Assembly (NCBI RefSeq): GCF_905171765.1
Contig: NC_053394.1
Coordinates: 162,905,183-162,969,182 of the forward strand
DNA from: Bufo bufo
Lineage: Eukaryota > Chordata > Amphibia > Anura > Bufonidae
DNA length: 64,000 nt
Direction of reading: 5' to 3'
Shown: piece after piece, positions 22,059 through 32,999 of the stretch
Layout: each line of letters opens with the position of its first letter
Numbering within the stretch: position 1 is the first letter of the stretch
The notes under the pieces: model-generated
What the model was told of the DNA's origin: nothing
The model's database searches: none
Seen by the model: only the letters and a program-made list of their open reading frames with translations
Program-made: the position numbers and the translations under genes

Positions 22059-25000
22059 TGACAGGCAGAGGCAGGCCACCCCGCAGGGGCCGTCGTGGTT
22101 GTGGTGCTGTGATTCCCTTTGGCCGTAGAATAATGCCCAGTATTCAGAGGTCACGTACCCTGAACTCGAAAAGCTCTGAGGACATAGTTGACTGGCTAAC
22201 ACAGGACACCCAATCTTCTACAGCTTCCACCCGGAACCTTGACGCACCATCCTCCTCCAGTTCAGCTTCGGGCACCTCTTAAGTTACCACTTGCCCGCCT
22301 GCCGCCACCACCAACACTAGCACCACAGCTGCTTCACTTGATCTGTCAGAGGAGTTATTTACACATCAGTTGGAAGAAATGAGTGATGCGCAACCATTAT
22401 TGCCAGAGGATGTAGATAACAGGGATATGTCTCAGTCAGGCAGCATTACACACATGGACGTACGGTCTGATGATGATGATGTTGTACCCGCTGCTTCCTT
22501 TGCTGAGTTGTCAGATACAAGTGAAGCGGTTGATGATGACGATGTGTCCATGGATGTCACGTGGGTGCCCGCTCGAAGAGAAGAAGAACAGGGGGAAAGT
22601 TCAGATGGGGAGACAGAGAGGAGGAGGAGACGAGTTGGAAGCAGGGTGAGGTCGTCGCAAGGAGCTAGTGGCACAGTCAGACAGCATGTATCGGCACCTG
22701 GGGTCAGCCAGACAGCACGCCAATCAACGCATGCTGTTGCCACCACCAGAATGCCGTCATTGCAAAGCTCATTTGTTTTGTGTGTCTGCCTCAGATAACA
22801 GCGATGCCATTTGCAACCTGTGCCAAAAGAAACTGAGTCGTGGGGAATCCAACACCCACCTAGGTACAACTGCTTTGCGAAGGCACATGATCTCACATCA
22901 CAAACGCCTATGGGATCAACACATGATGACGAGTACAAGCAGCACACAAGCTCAAAGCCACCATCCTCCTCCTGGTCCAGCATCTTCAGCCACGTCAACC
23001 ACTGCTGTCCTCCTTGCCCCCTCTCAACCATCCGCCACTCCGTCTCTCACCTTGAGCAGTTCCTGCTCATCTGCCCACAGTCAGGTGTCTGTCAAGGAAA
23101 TGTTTGAGCGTAAGAAGCCAATGTCACAGAGTCACCCCCTTGCCCGGCGTCTGACAGCTGGCTTGTCGGAAATCTTAGCCCGCCAGCTTTTTCCATACAA
23201 GCTGGTGGAGTCTGAGGCCTTCAAAAAATTTGTCGCTATTGGGATACCGCAGTGGAAGGTACCCGGCCGAAATTTCTTTTCACAAAAGGCAATCCCCAAC
23301 CTGTACTCTATTGTGCAAAAGGAAGTCATGGCATGTCTGGCACACAGTGTTGGGGCAAGGGTCCATATGACCACTGATACCTGGTCTGCAAAGCACGGTC
23401 AGGACAGGTATATCACCTACACTGCGCATTGGGTAAACCTGCTGACGGCTGCCAAGCATGGAATGCGTGGCTCTGCAGAGGAGTTGGTGACACCGCCACG
23501 ACTTGCAGGCAGGCCTGCTGCCACCTCCTCTACTCCTCCTACTCCATCCTCTTCGATAACCTCCTCAGCTGAGTCCTCTTCTGCTGCTGTGTCTTGCCCC
23601 ACATCAACTGCACCCCCCCCCCTCAGCTCCCCAGGGGCTATTCCACATCCCGGATATGACAGTGTCTTGCCGTCTTGGGGTTGACTTGCCTGAAAGCAGA
23701 GAGTCACACCGGACCAGCACCCCTGTCCGCCCTGAACGCACAGGTGGATCAGTGGCTGACTCCGCACCAACTGGAGATCGGCAAAGTAGTGTGTGACAAC
23801 GGAAGCAATTTTTTGGACGGCATTGAATTTGGGCAAGTTGACACATGTGCCGTGCATGGCACATGTGTTGAATCTGATTGTACAACGCTTTGTGCATAAG
23901 TACCCAGGCTTACAGGACGTCCTCAAGCAGGCCAGGAAGGTGTGTGGCCATTTCAGGCGTTCCTACACGGCCATGGCGCACTTTCAGATATTCAGCGGCA
24001 AAACAACATGCCAGTGAGGCGCTTGATTTGCAACAGCCCGACATGTTGGAATTCAACACTCCTAATGTTCGACCGCCTGCTCCAACAAGAAAAAGCCGTC
24101 AACGAGTATTTGTATGAACGGGGTGCTAGGACAGCCTCTGCGGAGCTGGGAATTTTTTTGCCACGTTACTGGACGCTCATGCGCAATGCCTGTAGGCTTT
24201 TGCGTCCTTTTGAGGAGGTGACAAACCTAGTCAGTCGCACTGAAGGCACCATCAGCGACATCATCCCATTTGTTTTCTTCCTGGAGCGTGCCCTGTGAAG
24301 AGTGCTGGATCAGCCCGTAGATGAGCGTGAAGAGGAAGAGGAAGAGTTGTGGTCACCATCACCACCAGAAACAGCCTTATCAGTGTCGCTTGCTGGACCT
24401 GCGGCAACGCTGGAAGAGGAGTCTGAGGAAGAGGAGTCTGAGGAGGAGGAAGACCAACCACAGCAGGCATCCCAGGGTGCTCGTTGTCACCTATCTGGTA
24501 CCCGTGGTGTTGTACATGGCTGGGGGGAAGAACAGACCTTCAGTGAGATCAGTGAGGGCGAGGAACGAGACATGAGTAGCTCGGCATCCAACCTTGTGCA
24601 AATGGCGTCTTTCATGCTGTCGTGCCTGTTGAGGGACCCTCGTATAAAAAGGCTGAAGGAGAACGACCTGTACTGGGTGGCCACGCTACTAGACCCCCGG
24701 TATAAGCAGAAAGTGCCTGAAATGTTACCGAATTACCGGAAGTCGGAAAGGATGCAGCAGTTACAACATAAATAAAAAAAAATATGCTTTACACAGCGTA
24801 TAAGGGTGATGTCACAGCACAACGGAAATCTAACAGGGGAAGAGGTGAAAGTAATCCTCCTCCTACCACGACCACGCCGGCAAGGACAGGACGCTTTACA
24901 GACGTGTTGTTGATGGAGGACATGCGGAGCTTTTTAAGTCCTACGCATCGCCACAGCCCTTCAGGGTCCACCCTCAGAGAACGACTCGACCGACAGGTAT

Positions 25001-25290
25001 CAGACTACCTCGCCTTAACTGCAGATATCGACACTCTGAGGAGCGATGAACCCCTTGACTACTGGGTGTGCAGGCTTGACCTGTGGCCTGAGCTATCCCA
25101 ATTTGCGATAGAACTTCTGGCCTGCCCCGCTTCAAGTGTCCTGTCAGAAAGGACCTTCAGTTCAGCAGGAGGTATTGTCACTGAGAAGAGAAGTCGCCTA
25201 GGTCAAAAAAGTCTAGATTACCTCACCTTTATAAGGATGAATGAGGCATGGATCCCGAAGGGACTGACAGTGGGCGATACATTTGACTAA
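22059..25290 (+). pseudogene. BED-finger hAT transposase, frameshifted
   Basis: The likely start at 22059 gives a basic N-terminus MTGRGRPPRRGRRG. An acidic, serine-rich region follows (22370-22660), then a BED zinc finger with CRHC, CNLC and ALRRHMISHH (about 22744-22900). The RNase-H-like core shows VHMTTDTWSA (first Asp, near 23370), WITP-equivalent VCDNGSNF (23790), PCMAHVLNLIVQ (23860) and CWNSTLLMFDRL (24050). LLDPRYK (24690) and the hATC dimerisation block SERTFSSAGGIV with FIRMNEAWIPK (25145-25260) complete it. The frame changes several times (near 22740, 23690, 23940 and 24780), with stops at 22282 and 24298, so the protein is broken. Domain order and length match hAT transposases. 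Confidence 0.92.
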
Positions 25291-25299
25291 AAAAGGCCT

Positions 25300-25950
25300 G
25301 ATGAGATGAGCTGCCTTGGGCTAAAAATGGTCCACACGCTGCTGTATTTTATCTCTGCATGCCGGATGACTTGCGTGACTTATCCGCCACCAACTAGGGT
25401 TCAAGCCGCAATGTTTTAGTGCACTTTCTGCCTGGAAAACATCAATTTTTCTGGCCGCTGGTGCTGCACTGTGGCTGCAAAAACAAAACAAAAAAAAAGG
25501 CACATACATGTGTCAATTCCTCTTCGTGATCGTTACCTTGTTGTGGTGAAGGGGCTTGCGTATCACAATGAAGCGACCACCTCTATGAGTGTGTTGGCAA
25601 TGGCAATGTTGGCACACCCCAGATGATAAGGTCGTTGCTTCATTGTGAACAGACCAAAAGCGATTGGCTGGATAATTTTGCATAGAAAAAACATTAATTT
25701 TCTTTGTGATCATCTAAGGTGATCATTAAAGCTTACTAGGCCAACAATGGGCCCACACTGCAGAATCATTGTTTTCTAGGTCACTTAACTGTCACTGACC
25801 TACCTCAGCACGACCATAGGCTTTGAAAAAACCCCATCGCCTGCAATCTCCCAAACGTGCGCACGAGCACAGTCATCACTACACCAAGATTGACGCATAG
25901 AGGAATAAAATTTATGTCATGAGTGTGTCAACTATTGACAACTCTTTGCG
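25300..25950 (+). other. hAT 3-prime non-coding region
   Basis: No gene. It contains paired motifs such as CACCTCTATGAGTGTGTTGG near 25577 and is bordered on the right by the tandem units that start near 25955. Confidence 0.5.
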
Positions 25951-25954
25951 GTTG

Positions 25955-26520
25955 TCTAAAATCTATTCCATACACGTAGCAGGGATTAAACTGATAGGAA
26001 TAGTACTACTTAACGCACCACTCATATCTGGTGGCACAGTACATTGCACGGCGCACGCGCAGTGCCCCAAATTTGAAGTAGGAGGACCAACCAAGCATCT
26101 TTTTCCCTCTCCCGGTTCCTAAAATCTATTCCATACACGTCCCCTGATAGGGGACGTAACAGGGATTAAACTGATAGGAATAGTACTACTTAACATACCT
26201 ATCATATTGGGATTGCACAGTACATTTCACAGCGCACGCGCAGTGCCCCAAATAGGAAGTAAGAGGACCGACCAAGCATCTTTTTCCATCTCCCGGTTCC
26301 TAAAATCTATTCCATACACGTCCTCTGATAGGGGAAGTAACAGGGATTAAACAGATAGGAATAGTACTACTTAAACACACCACTCATATCTGGTGGCACA
26401 GTACATAGCAAGCCGTACGCGCAGTGCCCCAAATTGGAAGTAAGAGGACCGACCAAGCATCTTTTTCCATCTCCCGGTTCCTAAAATCTATTCCATACAC
26501 CTGCCCCTGATAGGGGACAA
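25955..26520 (+). repeat. hAT 3-prime tandem repeats of about 180 bp
   Basis: CTAAAATCTATTCCATACAC recurs near 25955, 26120, 26300 and 26480. Between copies lie GGGATTAAACTGATAGGAAT, GCGCAGTGCCCCAAAT and GACCGACCAAGCATC, so there are about three and a half units. Confidence 0.88.
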
Positions 26521-26569
26521 AACAGAAATTAAACTGTTAAGAACAGATTTTTTTTAATATAAAAAAAAA

Positions 26570-27150
26570 AAGAGGACAGCCTCTGCGGAACTAGGTATTT
26601 TTTGGCCGCGTTACTGAACGCTCATGCACAATGGCTGTAGGCTCATGCGTCCTTTTGCGGAGGTGACAAACCTGGTCAGTCAAACCCAAGGCAACATCAT
26701 CGACCTCATCCCATATGCGTTTTTTCTGGAGCGTGATCTGCGAAGAGTGCTGGATCAGGCCGTAGATGAGCATGAAGAGGAAGAGTTGTGGTCACCATCA
26801 CCACCAGAAGCAGCCTTGTCGTCGTCGATTGCTGGACCTGCGGCAACGCAGAGAGAGGAGTCAGAGGAGGAAGGTGGCTTTGAGGAGGTGGAAGACCAAC
26901 CACAGCAGGCGTCCCAGGGGGTTTGTTGTCACCTTTCAGGGACCCTTAGTGTTGTACGTGGCTGGGTGGAGGAAGAGACCTTCAATGACGTCAGTGAGGA
27001 CAAGGAACCGAACATGTCTTGCTTGGTATACAACCTTGTGCAAATGGGGAGTTTGCGGTTGTGCAAATGGACTGTTTGCGGTTGTTTGCGGTGCGTTAAA
27101 CGGGGAGTTTGGTCTGTCAGAGTTTGGTCTGTCACTGTGAAGCGGGCGTA
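26570..27150 (+). pseudogene. Second, partial hAT transposase copy inside the same element
   Basis: The segment repeats transposase sequence equivalent to 24129-24600: RLMRPFAEVTNLVSQTQG, PYAFFLERDLRRVLDQAV and the acidic DEHEEEELWSPSPPEA run. Unlike the main copy it reads through the position of the 24298 stop, and it then ends in a short CAAATGGGGAGTTTGCGGTT repeat block. The long plus-strand frame is 26624-27151. It is a diverged paralogous fragment, not an exact duplicate, so it probably came from a related element by recombination or template switching. Confidence 0.85.
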
Positions 27151-28552
27151 ACCCTTGCACTACCTGATTGATACAACATCATACCTGATCGTATACACAC
27201 ACTGGATGTTTTAAAGCACGTTATTCCAAACAATTTAGGAATGTTAGGTGATTTATGCCCTTTATGGATTAAAACCCGACTCTGCGTCAACTACGTAATT
27301 TTCCATGGGAGTTTTGCCATGGATCCCCCTCCGGCATGCCACAGTCCAGGTGTTAGTCCCCTTGAAACAACTTTTCCATCACCATTGTGGCCAGAAAGAG
27401 TCCCTGTGGGTTTTAAAATTCGCCTGCCTATTGAAGTCTATGGCGGTTCGCCCGTTCGCGAACATTTGCAAAAATTTGCGTTCGCCGTTCGCGAACAGAA
27501 AATTTTATGTTCGCGACTTCTCTACCCAGGAGCAGGTTTGCATAGGACGGCGCACAGGAACATCCCATGGCAGTACCCCTGAGCTGGTGGTACAGGCGGC
27601 CATCAAACATAAAAAAGTTATGAGTGAGCAGAAACCTGAGCAATCTGACAAACTCATTATGCGCGGAGAATTGTTGCCCGCGCATGCTCAGGTAATAGCT
27701 CACTGCCTTAAGTCCTGCCTCATGTGGTATGGAGGAATAGAGAGCCTCCACATCCACACTGGCTAGAAGGGAACTGTCATCAATAGATATCCCATCCACC
27801 CGTTTCAAAAGATCCATGGTGTCTCGGGTAAAGGACGGGAGTGCAGTTACAAATGGCATCAATATCTGATCAATGTAGACCCCCAGGTTCTGTCCTATAC
27901 TCCCAATGCCGGCCACGATTGGTCTTCCTTTAAGTGGCCTAAGGCCTTTGTGAACTTTGGGGAGACTTTAAAAAGTGGCCGTTACTGGATGCTTGGGGTA
28001 CAGGAAATCAAATTCCTCTTGGGAAATAAGATTTTTAACTCTACCTTCAGACAGAATATCCCTAAGCTGTTCCTATCTTTCAATATCTGCTCACACATGG
28101 ACTGATAACCCTGTCTATTCATGATCACAGTATTTCCACCCTTGTCGGATGGCTATATTACAATGCCCTTATCATCTCTTAGAGCATTAATTGCACGGTG
28201 TTCATCAGACGAGCAGTTATTAAATCTCAAGGTATGTGGCATCTCCATCATATCAGCAGTGACAAGTTGTAGAAATACGTCCAAACAAGATACGTCTCCT
28301 GCAGGCGGCATTTTATGGCTCTTGTTACGCAGGGGTGTGAATGGACCCAATCCCTGCAAAGCATTCGCATCTGCTGAAAGGCTATGCAGTAATTCAACAT
28401 CAGAATGAAGATCTGTAGGTAGATCTGCCTAAGTTCTGACATTTTCTCCTATCTATCACCTTAAATTGTTTATGCCACCGGAGTTTGCGAATAAATAAAT
28501 GTAAATCTTTTACCCATGTAAACGTGTCATACTGACGAGTTGGAACAAAAGA

Positions 28553-28860
28553 TGGACCCGAATGTTCGTGACGTATTACATGAGTATCTACAGATGACCT
28601 TCAGGAGGGGCCAGAGAACATCTCTTGGATATAGAAAAGCGGCGGGATACAGCGGTCGATCGCCATGTATGCGAATCCCATCAGGGAGACCCTAGGGTTA
28701 TCAGAGTCATGGGCATTGAAGCTGTTAGTCCCCCCAAACATGGGGGGGGGGGGACTGGGACAAGATTCTACTACAGCGTGAGGCACGTTGGATTTTTCTC
28801 CTACGGACGGTCACCCCGTCAGGGCTTAATGAACAATTGAACTTTAGTTGTTTTTTGTGA
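28553..28860 (+). pseudogene. Truncated PLE GIY-YIG fragment (inverted copy)
   Basis: The plus strand begins at GATGGACCCGAATGTTCGTG, the counterpart of the minus-strand copy near 19733. It proceeds to AGGAGGGGCCAGAG and then jumps to GGATATAGAAAAGCGGCGGG, losing about 250 bp that include the Cys cluster and the GIY-YIG motif. It continues with the HVCESHQGDPRVIRVMGI block and the C-terminal end. It marks where the second tail of the inverted PLE begins. Confidence 0.85.
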
Positions 28861-28935
28861 ACAAGTAGTTGCCCCTGGTGTCTGTTCCTTTTACAGAGAG
28901 GCTAATCCCTCCTTCCCCTCAGCACCTATAAGCGG

Positions 28936-30314
28936 TTTCTCAATGCCCTTGACTCTGTTACCTGTACCAAATTAATTAGGGGTTATATCTTTCCCCTATA
29001 TTGATGAGGGTCTCTCCTTTTCATTAATGATGGCCGTCTAACTCTTGTTAGGTATTTGCTATCATCTATAGTTTATTAAATCTAATTTATTCATTATGCC
29101 ACTAAACTTTTACTTTTTGTAGGAAGACCATTATAATATCTACTAGTCAGTGCCAATGCCCAATGTTTTTGTTGTTGGATCATTATCCAGTTTTCTTTTT
29201 TGCTTTGATTATGGCAAATTGCCTCTAATACCATTTTTTTTATAAGGTCTGATTGTGGGCCGACGTGATCTGGTGGCGGCATGATGTCCGATTGTTTCAC
29301 CACCTGTGAGTACATAGGAGTAATAGGTATCGCCGATTACCTCTAATGTGTTGGTCGTTCTGGCCGGCTGATGCGATCTTGCGAGATCTAGTGTGAGATC
29401 GCGCATGCGCGGGACTGCTTAGTTCGTTTTGGCACTTCCTTGCGCTTCATACCTAGCTCTGGATCTGTGATGAGCGTATGCGCCGTGCTGATGTGCAGGC
29501 GGGTGCGTGCGTTCATTGGCTAATGGCATCACAGGTGGCGGCAGACAGAGCCAGATAATTATTTAAATGAGGCGGGAGCGTCAGTGCAGTTGGCGTCCCA
29601 TGTGCAGGGATATATATCTTTACCCTGCACCACCTTTACCTCCCAACTTTGAGGTTGCCCCTGGAGGGTCCCACCATCTTGGCACCCCTCTTTACCAGCA
29701 GACTTATAATCTTCAACTTGCTGTATGGGATCGATAGTTTATCTATGTATTGATCCCTAGTATTTTTTCCATCTCCTCTGATGAACTGCTTTTGTCCTGT
29801 CAGTGAAACATGCGTGTAGGGAGTGTTTCATGTACATATAGGGACATATAGATTTTATTACTGAGGGATAGGTTCCGGACGGGGTCGTCCTTATCAGGAC
29901 GAGTGCCCTGTGGTCAGGCTGCTACATATTACCTAGTATCAGGGCTGAGCAGTTAGCTAGCCATAGGGCCTGAATAGGGACCCTACATAGCTGTGCATCA
30001 CTGCCATCTTTATGTTGATTGGACATCATCCTCAGATGGGTATGACACGGCTCTAGTTATTGGAGAAGGATCTGGTGACCGTCCCTTGGTGACGGTAGGA
30101 CGTGCTGGTTACTAGTGCCGCCGTGCACTTTATTTTTTATTTTTTTTATTTTATTATATACCTTCATTTGGGATATTTATGGTTGTATTAATCGGGGGTT
30201 CATCTACCCTTAATCCCAAATGTTGATATTGTTTTTGCACTTTACTTATGGACACAATATTTTATTTGTGTTACCAATAAATGTTATGTTTTAGGATTAC
30301 CTTTTTGAATAGTA
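28936..30314 (+). repeat. Right PLE tail arm
   Basis: Reverse complement of 16204-17574. It retains the empty TA site of the mariner (28929-28930) and ends at GAATAGTA, earlier than the left arm. Differences from the left arm are scattered point changes plus a TTTTTATTTT-rich expansion near 30130. Confidence 0.88.
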
Positions 30315-30328
30315 GAACTCCAACATTA
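30315..30328. repeat. Right 14-bp target-site duplication of the PLE
   Basis: GAACTCCAACATTA, identical to 16116-16129. Confidence 0.85.
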
Positions 30329-30345
30329 AACAAATCGCAGACACC

Positions 30346-30972
30346 AAATTGAGAACACACATATTCAAAAAATCTAATTTTATTATATACCATGATGACA
30401 CTATAGACACAATAAAACCCATAAGGGACAGATTATGCAGGAGAGAATATGGAAACAATGTGTGTCCCCCGATTACACTGAACTGGTAAGGACACAAAGG
30501 CAATAACAACAAATTATAACCATCATGGTTAAGTAACAAACACTACCCGAATCCTACACCCACCCAACATCCATCAATAACACTCCATATCAGAGGGCAC
30601 AATGCCTAACTGTATAATAGAGACCAGTGCCTGCACCCCCGACCGGGAATGCTAACAACAAGTCCCCAACACAATATTACACTTGAGCAGCCTAATAACA
30701 CACATACATGGACACAGCTGTGGGGATACCAACCAGCGGTCAGGAGACACACCACCCCGACGTCGCTTCCTCTTGGGTATTCACTCCTGCATAATCTGTC
30801 CCTTATGGGTTTTATTGTGTCTATAGTGTAATCAAATGCTGCTGTATATTTGGTGGATTAAAACACATTGAATTTGCTTCTGGAGTGCCGTGACCTTCTT
30901 CATCTTTGCTGGTATAGTGTAATCATGGTATACAATAAAATGTAATATTTTGAATTTGTGTGCTCTCAAATT
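30346..30972. repeat. Inverted repeat of about 100-bp arms
   Basis: TTGAGAACACACA near 30350 pairs with TGTGTGCTCTCAA near 30957. ACACAATAAAACCCATAAGG near 30408 pairs with CCTTATGGGTTTTATTGTGT near 30802. It looks like a non-autonomous palindromic element. The right arm is interrupted by the 78-bp insertion at 30835. Confidence 0.75.
30835..30912. mobile_element. 78-bp insertion with 13-bp direct repeats
   Basis: TATAGTGTAATCA flanks the insert exactly at 30822-30834 and 30913-30925, and the left arm of the surrounding inverted repeat lacks the insert. The size of the duplication suggests target-primed retrotransposition of a very short 3-prime fragment (LINE or PLE tail) rather than a DNA transposon. 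The source family is not identified. Confidence 0.7.
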
Positions 30973-31039
30973 ATCCCCACATAAGGGTTACATTCTTCTC
31001 TATCCCCTTCTATCAACATTGTGGTTCAACACTTCAGTG

Positions 31040-31911
31040 TGCAGCACGCCAGGCCTGCAGGGTACAGCGACAGTGAGGTCACGGTATGGGCAATCGAGGG
31101 TTACTCACTTTTCTGAGGATAACACTGGGCAGGCATGCAACAGTGAAAGGAGAGGCAGACACTAGTTCCTCTGGGGCACACTCTGTAGATAGGGACCTGG
31201 CCTGATGTTGTGTGAGGTGCCCTGGATGTTGTAGGTGTTTTCAGTGCCTTAGGTAAGGTCCCTTTAAGGTTCGTGACGCCAGTGCCTGTAACAGTGGCAC
31301 ACCGATTTATAGGAGTAGTAAATGAGTACACAGTTGGTGAACTAAACGTTGCTTTACTTGGTGGAAAAACAGTCCAACTTTGTACAGACAGTTACAGTTG
31401 ATAAAGATGATGCAGTCCCTTGAACAATACTTCACAAGCAGGTTCTCTTTCAATAATGGCAGGTATTAATCATGCAAGATACTTGGAGGGCAAACAGTTA
31501 ATGCTTTGCAGTGCAATGCTGCTCTATCCCCTTCAGCTATTCTAGCTGGCTGGATCCCAAGGCCCGGATGCCTAATTGCTGGCTTTAATCCTTGGTATAT
31601 AAATCCTTCCTCCAGTATTGACCCTTGCTCTTTACTTTATAGTACTTCGGCCCATCAGGTTACTTATCTGAACTTGTATTATCCTTGCTTGGTAGGGAAG
31701 CTGCTGGTTTCTCCCAGGAGGTACATTCCTACTACTGGGGTAATCTTCTGAGCTAACTGAGGCTCACTTGATCTACAGGCAGGCTACAGAGTTCTTCACT
31801 AGCCTCCTGGACGTAGCTAGCAGCCAGGGCTATCAAGCTGCATGTCAGGAGGAGGCCCTCAGCATATCTCTGGCTGGTGCCTTCTCACTTTTGTCTCCAC
31901 AGACTCCTGAC
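31040..31911 (-). repeat. LTR-like unit, first part (solo LTR split by hAT)
   Basis: Joined to 35320-35578 the unit is about 1.13 kb, starting TGCAGCACG and ending CACTACA. Four-base flanks AGTG (31036-31039 and 35579-35582) could be its TSD. On the minus strand it would start TGTAGTGTCCCAC and has a TATAAATG box near 35357. No gag or pol is adjacent, so it would be a solo LTR, perhaps Gypsy-like. The left edge is uncertain. Confidence 0.42.
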
Positions 31912-32316
31912 CAGTGCTTGAAGTGGGCCGGAACGCGGCGGTACTCAGTACCGCCACTTCCAAAAATTGCCCTGGAGAGTACCAGCACCTCTCCGTGCGC
32001 CCAGTACGTGGGTTTCCGGTACCGGAGCGCAGGGCCGGCCTTTGGGGTGTGCGGGCTGTGCGGCCGCACAGGGCGCCATAGTAACAGGGGCGCTGGGCGG
32101 CCGACAGCTCGCAATGTAATATGCGGCAGGCGAGGCTGAACTTGTGTTCTCCCTCGGGGCGCCCCCTCCATCTAGCCCTCCCCTGTCTGACCTGATTCGT
32201 TCCTCCTCCCCTGTCTGACCTGCCTGCTGCCCCCGCCGCTGCCAATAAGAAGAGAGACGGGAGGAGGAGGGGAGGGGCTGTGGCCACTGCGCCACCAATG
32301 AAGATAACTGACCTGA

Positions 32317-32512
32317 ATACAAAAACAGGAGGCGGGTGCTGGAATCAAATAGCCGACAGCCAACCTCTGTGACAGGGAGCTGCGATCAGCTGCAGTTGAG
32401 TTAACCCTTCAGGTGCGGTACTGGAGGGGTTAATTGTAGCTGATCGCAGCTCCCTGTCACAGAGGTCGGGTGCCGGCTATTTGATTCCAGCACCCGCCTC
32501 CTGTTTTTGTAT
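32317..32512. repeat. Palindrome, approximately 90-bp arms
   Basis: ACAAAAACAGGAGGCGGGTG pairs with CACCCGCCTCCTGTTTTTGT, and GTGACAGGGAGCTGCGATCA pairs with TGATCGCAGCTCCCTGTCAC, around a GGGTTAA-containing centre. Confidence 0.88.
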
Positions 32513-32516
32513 AAGA

Positions 32517-32745
32517 AACGTTTGTGGCACAGTGCGCCCCCCCCCCCCCCCCCAACACCCCAGTATAAGAAACGTTGGTAGGCAGTGCGCCCCCACCCCC
32601 CCCTCAGTATAAGAAACGTTTGTGGCACAGTGCGCCCCCCCCCCCCAACACCCCAGTATAAGAAACGTTGGTAGGCAGTGCGCTTTCCCCCCCAAACACC
32701 CCAGTATAAGAAACATTGGTGGCTCAGTGGGAAGTGCCAGTGAGG
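32517..32745 (-). repeat. Minisatellite block 1 (reverse orientation)
   Basis: About five units of CAGTATAAGAAACGTTKGTG with GCAGTGCGCCCCCCCC runs. In reverse complement the unit is closely related to the array at 33000-33757. Confidence 0.9.
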
Positions 32746-32769
32746 GTTAAAAAATAATAAAAATTTTTT

Positions 32770-32990
32770 AACTCACCTCCTCCAGATGATCGCGTAGCTG
32801 CCGTTCTCCTGTTTTCTTCAAGACCTGTGGTGACGTCACTGAGCTCCTCACATGACCCATTACCATGGTGATGGATCATGTGATGCTAACAGTGATGTCA
32901 CCACAGGTCCTTTGACAGGTCATGAAGAAAGAACAGAAGACGATCAATTGGAGGAGGTGAGTTAATTATTATTTTTATTTTTTAACCCTC
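32770..32990. repeat. Palindrome containing paired CRE-like sites
   Basis: AACTCACCTCCTCCAGATGA pairs with TCAATTGGAGGAGGTGAGTT, and ACCTGTGGTGACGTCACTG pairs with CAGTGATGTCACCACAGGT, around CCATTACCATGGTGATGG. The full TGACGTCA in the left arm matches a CREB/ATF site, though nothing shows it is used. Confidence 0.8.
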
Positions 32991-32999
32991 ATTGGCACT

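Larger units (their letters stand above)
20339..27524 (+). mobile_element. 7.2-kb hAT element with complete ends, inserted in the PLE RT gene
   Basis: CCCAGGAG occurs exactly at 20331-20338 and 27525-27532, a perfect 8-bp duplication. The inverted ends are TAGAGATGTCCCGAAC and TAGAGAAGTCGCGAAC (14 of 16 match), followed by alternating CGCCGGCGAAC and GTTCGCGAAC subterminal motifs that may be transposase-binding sites. Order: tandem leader repeats with a nested MITE, a BED-finger transposase (22059-25290), a repeated 3-prime region, a second partial transposase copy (26570-27130) and the right end. The transposase is degenerate, so this copy is not autonomous now. Confidence 0.95.
19206..28400 (-). 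pseudogene. Penelope-like RT and GIY-YIG endonuclease, split by a hAT
   Basis: Read on the minus strand. At about 28150 an SDKGGNTVIM block opens the RT domain. It is followed by FDFLYPKHPVTATF (near 28000), LPKVHKGLRPLKGRPIVAG (27900-27960), VDVEALYSSIP (about 27750) and GTAMGCSCAPSYANLLLG (27530-27590). The hAT 20339-27524 interrupts here. The catalytic YIDDILIIWNA box lies beyond it at about 20240-20270. Downstream are a basic linker (RIPYGQYLRLRRNCS-like), a Cys cluster CFKCSGC, and the GIY-YIG nuclease: GVIYKITC, EYIGKT, a conserved RHVCESH and the REARW glutamate (19260-19500). Frame changes near 19733 and 20031, and a stop in the 27.9-kb block, make it non-functional. In PLEs the two domains carry out target-primed reverse transcription. 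Confidence 0.9.
16130..30314 (-). mobile_element. Penelope-like element, inverted double-tail form, with nested insertions
   Basis: The insertion is bounded by the same 14-bp word, GAACTCCAACATTA, at 16116-16129 and 30315-30328, in the range expected for PLE target duplications. The main copy runs on the minus strand from about 28.5 kb down to 16130. It carries the reverse transcriptase, then the GIY-YIG endonuclease, then a long tail. A second, 5-prime-truncated tail lies head to head with it on the plus strand (28553-30314). After removing the hAT (20339-27524) and mariner (17575-19137), about 5.4 kb of PLE remains. Inverted partial copies are a known feature of PLEs. Confidence 0.85.

Noticed and set aside
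22432..23031. Minus-strand 199-codon frame
   Set aside because: It is antisense to the acidic and BED-finger part of the hAT transposase, so it is a shadow frame.
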